DNA of 64,000 nt, taken from Chitinophaga sp. CF418 (GTDB lineage: Bacteria; Bacteroidota; Bacteroidia; Chitinophagales; Chitinophagaceae). Of this stretch, positions 8,993-17,232 are shown piece after piece. Position 1 is the first letter of the stretch. Each line of letters begins with the position of its first letter. Made by a program: the position numbers and the translations under genes. The DNA lies in the NCBI RefSeq assembly GCF_900142925.1, contig NZ_FRCN01000002.1, positions 62,001 to 126,000 on the forward strand, written 5' to 3'. Below the pieces are notes generated by a model. That model was given only the letters and a program-made list of their open reading frames with translations. It had not been told where the DNA came from and searched no databases.

Positions 8993-9853
8993 ATGTATTA
9001 TTTGTTACTGGTATTTATGTACGGCATTTCAATACTGCCGTTATGGTTATTATATCGCATAAGTGATGTTTTATACCTGATCGTTTATCACATTGTTGGT
9101 TACCGCAAAGCGGTAGTGTTTGACAACCTGCGCCAGGCATTTCCGGAAAAGACACCAGAAGAGATCACCCGGCTGGCGAAGAAATACTATCTCAATATGA
9201 CAGATATGATGGTGGAAACCATCAAACTGCTCACCATGCGCCCAACGGAACTACAGCGCCGCTTTACCTGCGATCTCACCGTGCTACATGACTTGTATGC
9301 CAAAGGCAAAAGCTGCCAGATGCACCTGGGGCATAACTTCAACTGGGAATGGGCCAACCTGTTCTGCATGCAGGGCGTTAAATATCCATTTCTTGTCGTC
9401 TATATGCCGCTGACCAATAAAGCGGGCGACCGTATGTTCAGGCACTTCCGTGAAAAATCAGGCAGTATATTATTGCCGGCCAACGACATTAAGGAGAGCA
9501 TGCAACCCTGGATTAACAGGCAATATCTTATAGCACTGGTAGCAGATCAGAACCCCGGCAATCCACGCCGCAGTTACTGGTTTCCCTTTCTGAACAGAAT
9601 GACAGCTTTTTATAAGGGGCCGGAAATGACGGCCAGGAGAAGTGATATTCCTGTGGTATTTGTGGATATCAGAAAGACAAAGAGGGGGTATTATCATGCC
9701 ACGCTAAAACTGGCATTTGAGGAACCCTCAGCGGTGCCGGAGGGAACAATTACCGAATCGTTCGTAAAATACCTGGAACATAATATCCGCGAACAACCTG
9801 AAGTATGGGTATGGAGCCACAGAAGGTGGAAACATGAATACAAAGGAGACTAA
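8993..9853 (+). CDS. lysophospholipid / lipid A acyltransferase family protein (LpxL/HtrB-like)
   Basis: Membrane-associated acyltransferase of the LpxL/HtrB family, which adds secondary acyl chains to lipid A, or related chains to other lipids in Bacteroidetes. The 286-residue product has a hydrophobic N-terminus (residues 1-35) and the catalytic H-x4-E motif in LGHNFNWEWAN near residue 108. It also has the family segment LVADQNPGNPRR and a C-terminal WVWSHRRWKH that resembles the conserved WxHxRFK end. It follows nadB by 11 bp, which looks like simple co-transcription. The exact acyl acceptor is not visible. Confidence 0.85.
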   Translation: MYYLLLVFMYGISILPLWLLYRISDVLYLIVYHIVGYRKAVVFDNLRQAFPEKTPEEITRLAKKYYLNMTDMMVETIKLLTMRPTELQRRFTCDLTVLHDLYAKGKSCQMHLGHNFNWEWANLFCMQGVKYPFLVVYMPLTNKAGDRMFRHFREKSGSILLPANDIKESMQPWINRQYLIALVADQNPGNPRRSYWFPFLNRMTAFYKGPEMTARRSDIPVVFVDIRKTKRGYYHATLKLAFEEPSAVPEGTITESFVKYLEHNIREQPEVWVWSHRRWKHEYKGD

Positions 9854-9857
9854 GTGA

Positions 9858-9905
9858 GCTGAATTGACCAGCAAGCCGGTGGAAGGCATTCCTGATCAAT
9901 TCAGC
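9858..9905. terminator. bidirectional terminator-like hairpin
   Basis: Two 14-nt arms (GCTGAATTGACCAG and CTGATCAATTCAGC) pair with one mismatch around a 20-nt loop. It sits between the convergent acyltransferase and BON lipoprotein genes. There is no strong T-run, so the call rests on stem and position. Confidence 0.5.
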
Positions 9906-9912
9906 CGGGAAT

Positions 9913-10245
9913 CTATTTCGTCGCAGCACTGTCTTTCTTCATCATGGTATCAACAGCTGCTGGTGGGGGCGGTGGAGGAACTGCTGCCTGCACCATAATG
10001 TTATTCGTAACGGCTTTTACACCGCTCACGCCTTTAACGGCATCTTCTGCAGCCATTTTAGCCGCTTCATCAGGCACTTCACCACTAAGGGTCACTACCC
10101 CTTCCTTCACTTCAGCGCTTACACCCGGAGTAGCCGTCAGTTTTTCATTTACTGCCTGCTGAACATTACTATCGCTAGGTTGACAGGCGAACAAGCATAC
10201 GGCCAGGAACATCATTCCCGCCATCAGGAAATTTTTACATTTCAT
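9913..10245 (-). CDS. BON-domain lipoprotein
   Basis: Small secreted protein of 110 residues. The N-terminus is a lipoprotein signal peptide with cleavage before the cysteine of LFACQ (about residue 21). Residues about 27-93 form a single BON domain (VNEKLTATPGVSAEVKEG, VTLSGEVPDEAAKMAAED, VSGVKAVTNNI), a fold linked to phospholipid binding and envelope stress in OsmY and related proteins. The tail is a proline run (six P) and a charged end. It stands alone between convergent and co-directional neighbours. The role is probably envelope protection; the ligand is unknown. Confidence 0.85.
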   Translation of the reverse strand: MKCKNFLMAGMMFLAVCLFACQPSDSNVQQAVNEKLTATPGVSAEVKEGVVTLSGEVPDEAAKMAAEDAVKGVSGVKAVTNNIMVQAAVPPPPPPAAVDTMMKKDSAATK

Positions 10246-10318
10246 GGTTAAAAGTTTAACAATTTAAAACAAATAACATGCTAGACTGTGGGATTGTTCG
10301 GCCACAAATAATTGTTAA

Positions 10319-11128
10319 TCAACCATTATCTGCAAAACCGGGGTATAGGGTCATTCCTCCATCCACGAAAAGGGTGGTTCCCGTTACATAATCGCTCTCA
10401 TCACTGGCCAGCCATACAGCGGCTTTGGCCACATCTTCAGGCACTCCTACCCTGCCGTATGGGATCAGTTCCAGCAGTTTCTTCTCATCTTCAGGCGTAT
10501 CCCACGCATCTTCATTGATACGCGTTTTGATGGCGCCGGGGGCAATGCTGTTGACCCTTATTTTATGCGGGGCCAGTTCCTGCGCCATGGATTGCATCAG
10601 GAGCTTCACTCCACCCTTGCTGGCAGCATAATTCACATGCCCTGCCCAGGGTATCACTTCATGTACGCTACTCATACAGATGATCTTTCCGGCAGCCCTG
10701 GAGCGGCCTTCCACCACACCTCTCCGTTTAAATTCACGGGCGGCTTCCCTTGCACAGATAAACTGACCGGTAAGGTTTGTATTGATCACCTTATTCCATT
10801 GCTCCATGGTCATATCCAGCAGGGAAGCATCCTGTTGAATACCGGCATTGGTGACTACTATATCCACCGTACCAAAGCGGGAAAATATTTCCGCAAACAT
10901 GGCCATTACTTCTTCCTCCTTACTGATGTCACATTGCCAGATAAAGCCGTCGCTACCGGCCGCTTTGATCTTTTCCAGCACTGCTTCCGCGCCTTTGAGG
11001 CTTTTATTACTGTGATGGTTTACTACCACGTTAGCCCCGGCTTCTCCGAGCGCCCAGGCTATGGCAGCGCCAATACCGCTGCTGCTACCGGTAACAAGTG
11101 CTATTTGTCCGTCTAAAAGTTTTCCCAT
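10319..11128 (-). CDS. SDR-family oxidoreductase, glucose 1-dehydrogenase-like
   Basis: NAD(P)-dependent short-chain dehydrogenase of 269 residues from the ATG at 11128 (an upstream start at 11179 would give a poor N-terminus). It has the cofactor motif TGSSSGIG, NAG in VVTNAGIQQD, catalytic Ser in CMSSVHEVIPWAG and the YxxxK pair in NYAASKGG. SVHEVIPW, NSIAPGAIKTRIN and YVTGTTLFVDGGMTLYPGF closely resemble Bacillus-type glucose 1-dehydrogenases. The true substrate may be another sugar or alcohol. The gene stands alone, with the MBL-rhodanese gene upstream beyond a terminator-like stem. Confidence 0.88.
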   Translation of the reverse strand: MGKLLDGQIALVTGSSSGIGAAIAWALGEAGANVVVNHHSNKSLKGAEAVLEKIKAAGSDGFIWQCDISKEEEVMAMFAEIFSRFGTVDIVVTNAGIQQDASLLDMTMEQWNKVINTNLTGQFICAREAAREFKRRGVVEGRSRAAGKIICMSSVHEVIPWAGHVNYAASKGGVKLLMQSMAQELAPHKIRVNSIAPGAIKTRINEDAWDTPEDEKKLLELIPYGRVGVPEDVAKAAVWLASDESDYVTGTTLFVDGGMTLYPGFADNG

Positions 11129-11178
11129 TGCAAGGTTTTTCTGGTAAAGGGTCAAAAAGCATACCTGCAAAAACAGCA

Positions 11179-11207
11179 AAGGCCCCGCGGCAAAACCACG
11201 GAGCCTT
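11179..11207 (-). terminator. terminator after the MBL-rhodanese gene
   Basis: Read on the minus strand, AAGGCTCCGTGG pairs with CCGCGGGGCCTT (two G-U pairs) around a 5-nt loop and is followed by TTTGCTGTTTTTGC. It lies 20 bp past the stop of the MBL-rhodanese gene. Confidence 0.65.
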
Positions 11208-11227
11208 CATTTTCATTATCTGTAACC

Positions 11228-12631
11228 TTAGTTTAGTACGTTCTTTTCCTTTACGACATTCAGGCCTTTCTGTGCTTTCATGGCGTTGAAACCACCTTCT
11301 ACGTTACGCAGGTTGTGGATGCCTTCCCGTTTCATGATAGAACATGCAATGATGCTACGGTAACCACCCTGGCAGTGTACATACAGATTGTGAGTATCGT
11401 CAAAATCAGCCAGTTTTCCGGGGTCTGTCATGTCGCTGAGGGTAATGTTCATCGCACCTTCAATATGACCGTCTGCATACTCCGCAGGCTTACGTACGTC
11501 TACAATTATGAGGTTGTCATCATGCGGCAGATCCATCGCCAGTTCATCAGCTTCCACGGTGATAATAAGGTCGCGTTCTTCACCGGCAGCTACCCAGGCC
11601 TCGTAACCACCTGCCAGGTAACCGGCTACATGGTCAAAGCCAACGCGGGCAAGACGTACGATGGTTTCTTCTTCTTTTCCGGGACTGGTCACCAGTATGA
11701 TCTCTTCACCGAAAGGCAGCAGACTGCCTGCCCATTCAGCAAAACGTCCTTCCAGACCAATGCTGAGAGAGCTGGGTACAAATCCTTCTGCAAATTCATT
11801 TGCGGGACGCGTATCCAGGATCAGGACTTCCTCCTTCATTTTCTGTTTGACTTCAGCTATAGATAAGGGACGGTTGCTTTTTTCCATCACAGCCTGCAAA
11901 GCGTCATACCCTTCTTTGTTGATGCGGGCATTGATGGGGAAGTAAGAAGGTGGTGTGTTAAGACCGGAAGTGACTTCTTTGATAAATTCTTCTTTACTGT
12001 CGGCCTTCAGTGCATAGTTGGTGCTCTTCTCATCACCCAGTGTGCTGTAGGTATGAGGCCCCAGGTTTTTACCACAGGAAGAGCCAGGACCATGCGCCGG
12101 ATATACGATCACATTGTCGGGTAATACTTTGATCTTGTTATTGAGAGAATCGTACAGGTATCCTGCCAGTTCTTCTTTGGTAAGGTTGCCACTGAACAGG
12201 TCAGGACGTCCTACGTCGCCTACAAAGAGGGTATCGCCTGTGAACAGACTATGCGGTTGTCCTGTTTCATCACTCAACAGGTAGCAGGTTGACTCCAATG
12301 TGTGACCTGGTGTATGAAGTACTTCAAGTGTCAGCTTACCGATAGTAAATTTCTCTTTGTCTTTAGCAAGATATATCGGGAAGTTGGTAACAGCTTCAGG
12401 ACCGTACACAATAGGAGCATTGGTAGCAGCAGCGAGGTCGAGGTGACCAGACACAAAGTCAGCATGAAAGTGTGTCTCGAAAATATACTTAATGGTTGCG
12501 TTGCGCTCTTTGGCCAGATCGAGGTAAGCGTCTATATCCCTCAGGGGATCTATCACAACGGCTTCACCCTCGGACTCAATAAAGTAGGCAGCTTCTGATA
12601 AGCAATTGGTATAAAGTTGCTTGACGAACAT
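11228..12631 (-). CDS. MBL-fold hydrolase with two rhodanese domains (persulfide dioxygenase-like)
   Basis: Protein of 467 residues from the ATG at 12631, probably acting on glutathione-like or other low-molecular-weight persulfides. The metallo-beta-lactamase domain (about residues 1-240) has ETHFHADFVSGH, HTPGHT and FTGDTLFVGDVGRPDL, the pattern of ETHE1-like proteins. The first rhodanese domain (about 265-355) begins ILDTRPANEF but has no catalytic cysteine (ILVTSPGKEE at that place). The second (about 370-467) is complete, with DVRKPAEYADGHIEGA and active-site Cys in VHCQGGYRS. So one rhodanese module is structural and one probably active. A TAAATTTG box lies 16 bp before the start codon. 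The gene upstream on the same strand is an ArsR-type regulator, separated by a terminator. Confidence 0.88.
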   Translation of the reverse strand: MFVKQLYTNCLSEAAYFIESEGEAVVIDPLRDIDAYLDLAKERNATIKYIFETHFHADFVSGHLDLAAATNAPIVYGPEAVTNFPIYLAKDKEKFTIGKLTLEVLHTPGHTLESTCYLLSDETGQPHSLFTGDTLFVGDVGRPDLFSGNLTKEELAGYLYDSLNNKIKVLPDNVIVYPAHGPGSSCGKNLGPHTYSTLGDEKSTNYALKADSKEEFIKEVTSGLNTPPSYFPINARINKEGYDALQAVMEKSNRPLSIAEVKQKMKEEVLILDTRPANEFAEGFVPSSLSIGLEGRFAEWAGSLLPFGEEIILVTSPGKEEETIVRLARVGFDHVAGYLAGGYEAWVAAGEERDLIITVEADELAMDLPHDDNLIIVDVRKPAEYADGHIEGAMNITLSDMTDPGKLADFDDTHNLYVHCQGGYRSIIACSIMKREGIHNLRNVEGGFNAMKAQKGLNVVKEKNVLN

Positions 12632-12646
12632 GGTTTTTGATTTCTG

Positions 12647-12654
12647 CAAATTTA
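12647..12654 (-). promoter_or_regulatory. -7 box (TAAATTTG) for the MBL-rhodanese gene
   Basis: Minus-strand TAAATTTG fits TAnnTTTG and ends 16 bp before the ATG at 12631. A TTTG (12686-12683) lies upstream at a spacing longer than usual. Confidence 0.4.
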
Positions 12655-12764
12655 CGGATTTATCCGCAGGCGAAACGTCTGACAAATAGCCATATATATA
12701 CAGCGTTAAAATGTCTTCTGTAGCCTGTTATTTGCATAACCAGTATCAGTGCGCGCGGAACTTT

Positions 12765-12787
12765 GTGTACGTTACAGCAACGTACAC
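12765..12787. promoter_or_regulatory. perfect inverted repeat, possible operator
   Basis: GTGTACGTT-acagc-AACGTACAC is a perfect 9-bp inverted repeat with a 5-nt centre, about 135 bp before the MBL-rhodanese start codon. There is no T-run after it, so an operator is more likely than a terminator. The nearby ArsR-type regulator is the obvious candidate binder, by inference. Confidence 0.4.
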
Positions 12788-12809
12788 ACAAATACATCTG
12801 AAAAAATCA

Positions 12810-12852
12810 GGGCCTAACTAAAAGTTTCTTCATTATACTCTTAGTTAGGCCC
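12810..12852 (-). terminator. terminator after the ArsR-type gene
   Basis: Perfect 12-bp arms GGGCCTAACTAA and TTAGTTAGGCCC around a 19-nt loop. On the minus strand the stem is followed by TGATTTTTTCAG. It lies 44 bp past the ArsR-type stop codon; the plus strand also has a T-run, so it could act both ways. Confidence 0.75.
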
Positions 12853-12895
12853 GAATATTTTTTGTACTCTGTTCGACCAGTACTCCAAAACCAGA

Positions 12896-13255
12896 TTAGC
12901 CTACCAGCTCCTCCACGAATTTGGCAACTTCTGCTATACGTTGTTTATTGATCGTATAGTGGATGAATTTACCATCTCTTTCTGTAATCACAATGCCGGC
13001 ACGGCGTAGAATAGCCAGGTGCTGTGAAGCCACTGACTGCTCAAGACGCAGCTTAACGTAGATTTCAGTTACTGTCATTTTCTTATGATCTTCCAGCAAC
13101 TTAATCATTTGCTGGCGCAGCTTATGGTTTATTGCACGCAAAACCATAGCAGCCTTCTTAACGGCAATGTAATCCAATTTAATTTGGTCTTTTTCATTGG
13201 TACCTCTAGAAATAATAAGAGTATTAGAAGAGGTCGTTAATAATGTTTTTTCCAT
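12896..13255 (-). CDS. ArsR-type winged-helix transcriptional regulator
   Basis: DNA-binding protein of 119 residues. The core (about residues 33-115) is a winged helix of the ArsR type: LRAINHKLRQQMIKLLEDH, recognition region LRLEQSVASQHLAILRRAG and wing ITERDGKFIHYTIN. It contains no cysteine at all, so it cannot use the thiolate metal site of ArsR/SmtB or the dithiol switch of BigR/SqrR regulators. The signal is therefore unclear. It ends 265 bp before the MBL-rhodanese start and is separated from it by a strong terminator, so it is transcribed alone. A minus-strand TATTTTTG box is at 13357-13350. Confidence 0.85.
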   Translation of the reverse strand: MEKTLLTTSSNTLIISRGTNEKDQIKLDYIAVKKAAMVLRAINHKLRQQMIKLLEDHKKMTVTEIYVKLRLEQSVASQHLAILRRAGIVITERDGKFIHYTINKQRIAEVAKFVEELVG

Positions 13256-13349
13256 CGCATAATAGTTTTAAAAAATGATGAAATGAAAGGGATCAACGGA
13301 CAGTAAACCCATAACTTGTTAGAAAACAATAACCGGGTATCGATTTATA

Positions 13350-13357
13350 CAAAAATA
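13350..13357 (-). promoter_or_regulatory. -7 box (TATTTTTG) before the ArsR-type gene
   Basis: Minus-strand octamer fitting TAnnTTTG about 95 bp before the start codon, inside a 294-bp AT-rich gap. The -33 element is not clear. Confidence 0.3.
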
Positions 13358-13549
13358 TAATATTAGTCGTAATAAAAAAAACTTCTATACCTTATTTTTT
13401 AATATATGGATGGCGTTTACTTGCCAAATAAACATAATTTGACAGTTCTATGACACAAATTGACATAAGTGTAGGGATTACGCTTCTTAATAAGACATAA
13501 AAAGCCTGTTATCATGGGGATGGAGGTCATTTTTCACATTACAAACGAC

Positions 13550-14227
13550 CTATTTCTTCATTGTAGAATGGAAAGGTTTGAGGTAAAATGGGCTGAAATA
13601 AGCTACATCTTCGAATGCTTTACGTTCATAAGCAGCCGTAGCTAAGGGCACCATATCCGCAGCGTTTAATATATATGGAACAAATAAGGCGTTAGGATTA
13701 GACGGCATTAATTGCTGCCATTTATCGCTGCCATTACCGAAAAAGTATGTCTTCTTTGCAGCTACCTGTTCACTGAATGCTTCAGGTGTGAGTACTAACG
13801 CGTGCGGAGCTACTACGATATTCAAAGAGGTATCATACACTGCTGTATACACTTCCATTCTTCGCGCATCCAGCATAGGGCAATACTGGGCATCCATATC
13901 ATTTACACGGGACAATACGCCCTGCGCCATCATCTGTAAGGTAGATATGGCTATCAATGGTTTCTCCCAGGTATAACACAATCCTTTCGCGGTGGCCACA
14001 CCTACACGTAATCCTGTATATGAACCAGGTCCTGCACTAACGGCGATAGCGTCGAGATCTTTGGGAGTCACCTGCTGCTTCCGCATGATCTCCTGTACAA
14101 ACAATACCATACTTGCGGCATGGTCCTGTTGTTTATCATTCACCAATGTCTGTAAAGGCTGTCCGTCTTTCGACAGACAAACAGACCCGATCGTAGTAGC
14201 AGTATCGATATGCAGTATCAGAGACAA
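13550..14227 (-). CDS. tsaB: tRNA threonylcarbamoyladenosine biosynthesis protein TsaB
   Basis: Non-catalytic partner of TsaD in making the t6A modification at position 37 of ANN-decoding tRNAs. The 225-residue protein has the ASKHA-fold start LILHIDTATTIGSVCL and the YeaZ signature DAIAVSAGPGSYTGLRVGVATAKGLCY (quoted here as AVSAGPGSYTGLRVG). It has the usual TsaB length and lacks the metal-binding HxxxH of TsaD. It lies 19 bp after the dehydrogenase-like gene on the same strand, probably one transcript. tsaD and tsaE are elsewhere. Confidence 0.93.
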   Translation of the reverse strand: MSLILHIDTATTIGSVCLSKDGQPLQTLVNDKQQDHAASMVLFVQEIMRKQQVTPKDLDAIAVSAGPGSYTGLRVGVATAKGLCYTWEKPLIAISTLQMMAQGVLSRVNDMDAQYCPMLDARRMEVYTAVYDTSLNIVVAPHALVLTPEAFSEQVAAKKTYFFGNGSDKWQQLMPSNPNALFVPYILNAADMVPLATAAYERKAFEDVAYFSPFYLKPFHSTMKK

Positions 14228-14246
14228 TGTATACAGTTTAATTATT

Positions 14247-14924
14247 TCACACAGCGGTCATATTCATGCCTGCTTCCTGTGCCAGCAGCGCACTTATCTT
14301 ATACCGTTCATTTCCCGTAGCCTTGTACACAGCGTCCAGCACGCTATATACCTGCCTGACGCCAATTTCATTACACCATTCAAAAGGCCCTTTCGGATAG
14401 TTGGTCCCCAGCCGCATCGCAATATTAATATCTTCGCGCGATGCTGTTCCGTCTTCTGCAGCCATATAAGCTTCGTTAATGATCATGCAAACAACTCTCG
14501 GCGTGACCAGTCCTACCCTGTCTTCCACTATTTCATACTCCCAGCCCAACTCTTTCATGATCTGTGCCAGCATAGGCTTTTGTTCTTCTTCCATCACGGA
14601 TACTTCCGTAACAGGCATCGCCACAAATCCCGGCAGCCAGTTGCAACCTACCAGGTTAAATCCCTGTTCAAAAGCGTAATTGTTCATCACATCTGCGAGG
14701 GAAGTCCTTACGATAGCTGCCAGCACAGGCACCTGCGGATATTTTGCATAAATGCGTGCCCGCTCAGTATGTTCATCAAAATCCAGGTCTATTACCAGCC
14801 CGTAATCTTCCAGCGTCCCTATGCGCTCTGCTGTTGTAACCTGCTGCACCCGGTGCCCACTTAAACCACCCTTTTTAAGGAAAGCAGCATAATGTTGCGC
14901 TTCTCCTATAACGAGGATATTCAT
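14247..14924 (-). CDS. degenerate 3-hydroxyacyl-CoA dehydrogenase-like protein
   Basis: Protein of 225 residues from the ATG at 14924 (a TTG at 14930 is less likely). The C-terminal half matches the helical domain of 3-hydroxyacyl-CoA dehydrogenases: GLVTPRVVCMIINEAYMAAE, REDINIAMRLGTNYPKGPFEW. The N-terminal half resembles a Rossmann domain but opens with NILVIGEAQHYAAFLKKGG, lacking the GxGxxG turn that binds NAD, and is shorter than in FadB-type enzymes. Enzyme activity is doubtful; it may be a binding or regulatory protein. It is followed after 19 bp by tsaB and is divergent from ridA (61 bp). Confidence 0.7.
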   Translation of the reverse strand: MNILVIGEAQHYAAFLKKGGLSGHRVQQVTTAERIGTLEDYGLVIDLDFDEHTERARIYAKYPQVPVLAAIVRTSLADVMNNYAFEQGFNLVGCNWLPGFVAMPVTEVSVMEEEQKPMLAQIMKELGWEYEIVEDRVGLVTPRVVCMIINEAYMAAEDGTASREDINIAMRLGTNYPKGPFEWCNEIGVRQVYSVLDAVYKATGNERYKISALLAQEAGMNMTAV

Positions 14925-14985
14925 GTGCAAAATTTTCGCAAACCTATTAATTAATAACTAATAATAAGACCCTATTTTTACGGTC

Positions 14986-15366
14986 ATGGAAAAACAGATC
15001 GTCAACACAAAGAATGCACCTGCTCCTATCGGCCCGTACAATCAGGCTATAAAGTCAGGCAACCTGCTGTTTGTATCCGGGCAAATAGCATTGAATCCAG
15101 ACACCAACCAACTGGTACTGGATGATATCAAAACCGAAACCCACCAGGTAATGAAAAACCTGAAAGGTATTCTTTCCGAGGCGGGCCTGGACTTCGATAA
15201 TGTACTGAAGACGACCATTTTCATTATGAATATGAACGATTTCGCACAGATCAACGAAGTATACGGTTCTTATTTCACCGGCGACTATCCTGCCCGGGAA
15301 ACCGTTCAGGTAGCTGCGCTGCCTAAGGGTGTGAATGTGGAGATCTCAGTAATTGCGAGCAAATAA
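14986..15366 (+). CDS. ridA: RidA-family enamine/imine deaminase
   Basis: Cytosolic trimer of the RidA/YjgF family that hydrolyses reactive enamine/imine intermediates, such as 2-aminoacrylate, released by PLP enzymes. The 126-residue protein is full length, with PIGPYNQAIKSGNLLFVSGQ, the mid-region ETHQVMKNLKGILSEAGLDF and the conserved arginine in YPARETVQVAALPKGVNVEI, which binds the substrate carboxylate. It is a single gene closed by a strong bidirectional hairpin. Confidence 0.93.
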   Translation: MEKQIVNTKNAPAPIGPYNQAIKSGNLLFVSGQIALNPDTNQLVLDDIKTETHQVMKNLKGILSEAGLDFDNVLKTTIFIMNMNDFAQINEVYGSYFTGDYPARETVQVAALPKGVNVEISVIASK

Positions 15367-15371
15367 TTCCA

Positions 15372-15405
15372 AAAACAGATGGCTGGTATACCAGCCATCT
15401 GTTTT
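15372..15405. terminator. bidirectional terminator between ridA and the L,D-transpeptidase
   Basis: AAAACAGATGGCTGG and CCAGCCATCTGTTTT form a perfect 15-bp stem with loop TATA and T-runs on both strands, between convergent genes. Confidence 0.85.
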
Positions 15406-15424
15406 CTTATATCATACTAAGCGG

Positions 15425-17077
15425 CTATTTTGTACCAAATAAGGTAGCCGCCAGTCTGGCGTCATGTCCATACACATCGTCCCGGAAATTCAGCCGCCCA
15501 TCAGCGTCTATAAACGCTGTAAAATACCCTATATATACAGGTACTTTCTCTTTCAATGTGATAAACTTCTCCTTATTCCCGTTCATGGCTGCTACAATCT
15601 TCTGCTCTGTCCAGGCAGAATCCTTACGCAGGAGCCATTCCGCCAGACGCTGAGGTTCTGACACGCGTATACAGCCATGGCTGAAAGTACGTTTGCTCTC
15701 TCCGAAAAGCCCTTTGGAAGGTGTATCATGCAGGTAAATGTTGTACTCGTTCGGGAACAGGAACTTTACCTTACCCAGCGCATTTTTACCACCGGGCTTC
15801 TGACGAATGATATAAGGGAAGTTACCTCCTGAATATTTAGCCCAGTTCAGTGAGCCCGGATTAACAGGGCCGCCACTACCTGTCACCACTTCCATGTTCT
15901 GACGGTCAAGGTAACCGGTACTCCTTTTCATGGCCGGCAGAACCTCGTGCACCAGGATGCCGGGAGGCACATTCCAGTAAGGGCTGAATACGACATACTT
16001 CATTTCGTTGCTGAAAATAACCGTGTTGGTACCCGGTTTTCCCACCACTACATTACAGCTCCAGTCCAGTTTATTATTGTCGTAGACATACAGCTTAAAG
16101 GCAGGAATATTCACGAGCAGGTATTCAGCAGGTGGCTCTGCCGGCACCCAGCGAAGACGCTCCATATTGATCAGGATTTGCTGGATACGTTTCCGGGGAG
16201 TCACATTCAGTGCATTTAGCAGCGGTAACTGGATAGTTCCATCCCTCTTTAGTCCCATACGATCCTGGAAGTTGCGTATAGCCGTATCGAGCACTGGTGT
16301 AAAGAGTTGGGAGGTGTCAGCCGCTGTCAGGTCGCCCAGTATATGCAGGCGCTGTTTTACAGCGGCAACAATGGTATCGCGTTCGCCTTGTTTATAGAGT
16401 TTGCGTGATGCTTCCAGCGAATCCCAGGGCGTCTTGTCCAGTACTGCCAGCTTCTTCAACTCATTTCGCAGCAATTTATATTGTTTGTTCACCGGCTCTT
16501 CAAAAGCGCTGGCCGGCCTGTTCACCATAGAGTCGAGGAGGCTTTGTATGTTGATCTTCTTCCGGGGAATGAACCACTCCAGCGACTTGGCGCTGTCTGA
16601 GGTCAGGCCGCTCCATACTTTATTGCCATATGCAAAAAACTGGGTGGTCAGCAACAGTTCTGCCCTGGGCATGGCTTTGTCGTTCCGGCGGAACCTCTCT
16701 CCTTCCATCAGCAGTGTATCATACAATAAACGGAGCGGCTTACTGATGATGGTACTGTCGTTCAGCCCATAGTCAGTATCCGCTTTCATCATATTGATAA
16801 AGTTACCTGCCTGTTCTGTGAGCCGGCCATCGTTCCCGATCCAGGCGTAGTGGAAATCACGTTGCCGGTAGAAGTCCCGGATATATTCTGCATAGGCGGT
16901 ATCACGTTGCAGGAAGCCATTTACCTGATTACTGTCCAGTTTAAGATCGATATATTCCTGTCTGGTGTAATGACTGGTATCCCTGTCCCGTCCTTTCCTT
17001 CTTCCCCGGCCCTCACCACAGGAGGAAAGTACTACAGTAGTTAACAACAAAAAATGGCACATGTAACGTAAAGACAT
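15425..17077 (-). CDS. large L,D-transpeptidase lipoprotein (YcbB/LdtD-like)
   Basis: Periplasmic enzyme that makes 3-3 cross-links in peptidoglycan or attaches other amines to it. From the ATG at 17077 the product has 550 residues; the 38 residues further upstream look like non-coding extension. The signal peptide ends LLLTTVVLSSCG, so it is probably a lipoprotein. A scaffold region (about 30-215) precedes a peptidoglycan-binding-like segment (VLDTAIRNFQDRMGLKRDG). The YkuD catalytic domain has YLLVNIPAFKLYVYDN and the active-site motif FSHGCIRVSEPQRLAEWLL. The layout matches E. coli YcbB (LdtD). It is flanked by terminators on both sides. Confidence 0.92.
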   Translation of the reverse strand: MSLRYMCHFLLLTTVVLSSCGEGRGRRKGRDRDTSHYTRQEYIDLKLDSNQVNGFLQRDTAYAEYIRDFYRQRDFHYAWIGNDGRLTEQAGNFINMMKADTDYGLNDSTIISKPLRLLYDTLLMEGERFRRNDKAMPRAELLLTTQFFAYGNKVWSGLTSDSAKSLEWFIPRKKINIQSLLDSMVNRPASAFEEPVNKQYKLLRNELKKLAVLDKTPWDSLEASRKLYKQGERDTIVAAVKQRLHILGDLTAADTSQLFTPVLDTAIRNFQDRMGLKRDGTIQLPLLNALNVTPRKRIQQILINMERLRWVPAEPPAEYLLVNIPAFKLYVYDNNKLDWSCNVVVGKPGTNTVIFSNEMKYVVFSPYWNVPPGILVHEVLPAMKRSTGYLDRQNMEVVTGSGGPVNPGSLNWAKYSGGNFPYIIRQKPGGKNALGKVKFLFPNEYNIYLHDTPSKGLFGESKRTFSHGCIRVSEPQRLAEWLLRKDSAWTEQKIVAAMNGNKEKFITLKEKVPVYIGYFTAFIDADGRLNFRDDVYGHDARLAATLFGTK

Positions 17078-17177
17078 AAACGCAATGGAGTTTAGTAATG
17101 AGTCAGATTGTCCCCTGTGGATCGCCGTTTTTGTAAAACAACAGCTATTCCGGTAAAATGTTTGAAGCCGCAAATGT

Positions 17178-17211
17178 AAAACGCTTAACACGATATTGTG
17201 TTAAGCGTTTT
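17178..17211 (-). terminator. terminator after the RNase G gene
   Basis: AAAACGCTTAACAC and GTGTTAAGCGTTTT form a perfect 14-bp stem with a 6-nt loop, 22 bp past the rng stop codon. Confidence 0.8.
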
Positions 17212-17232
17212 AGATAAAGCTTTAGGCTGGAA

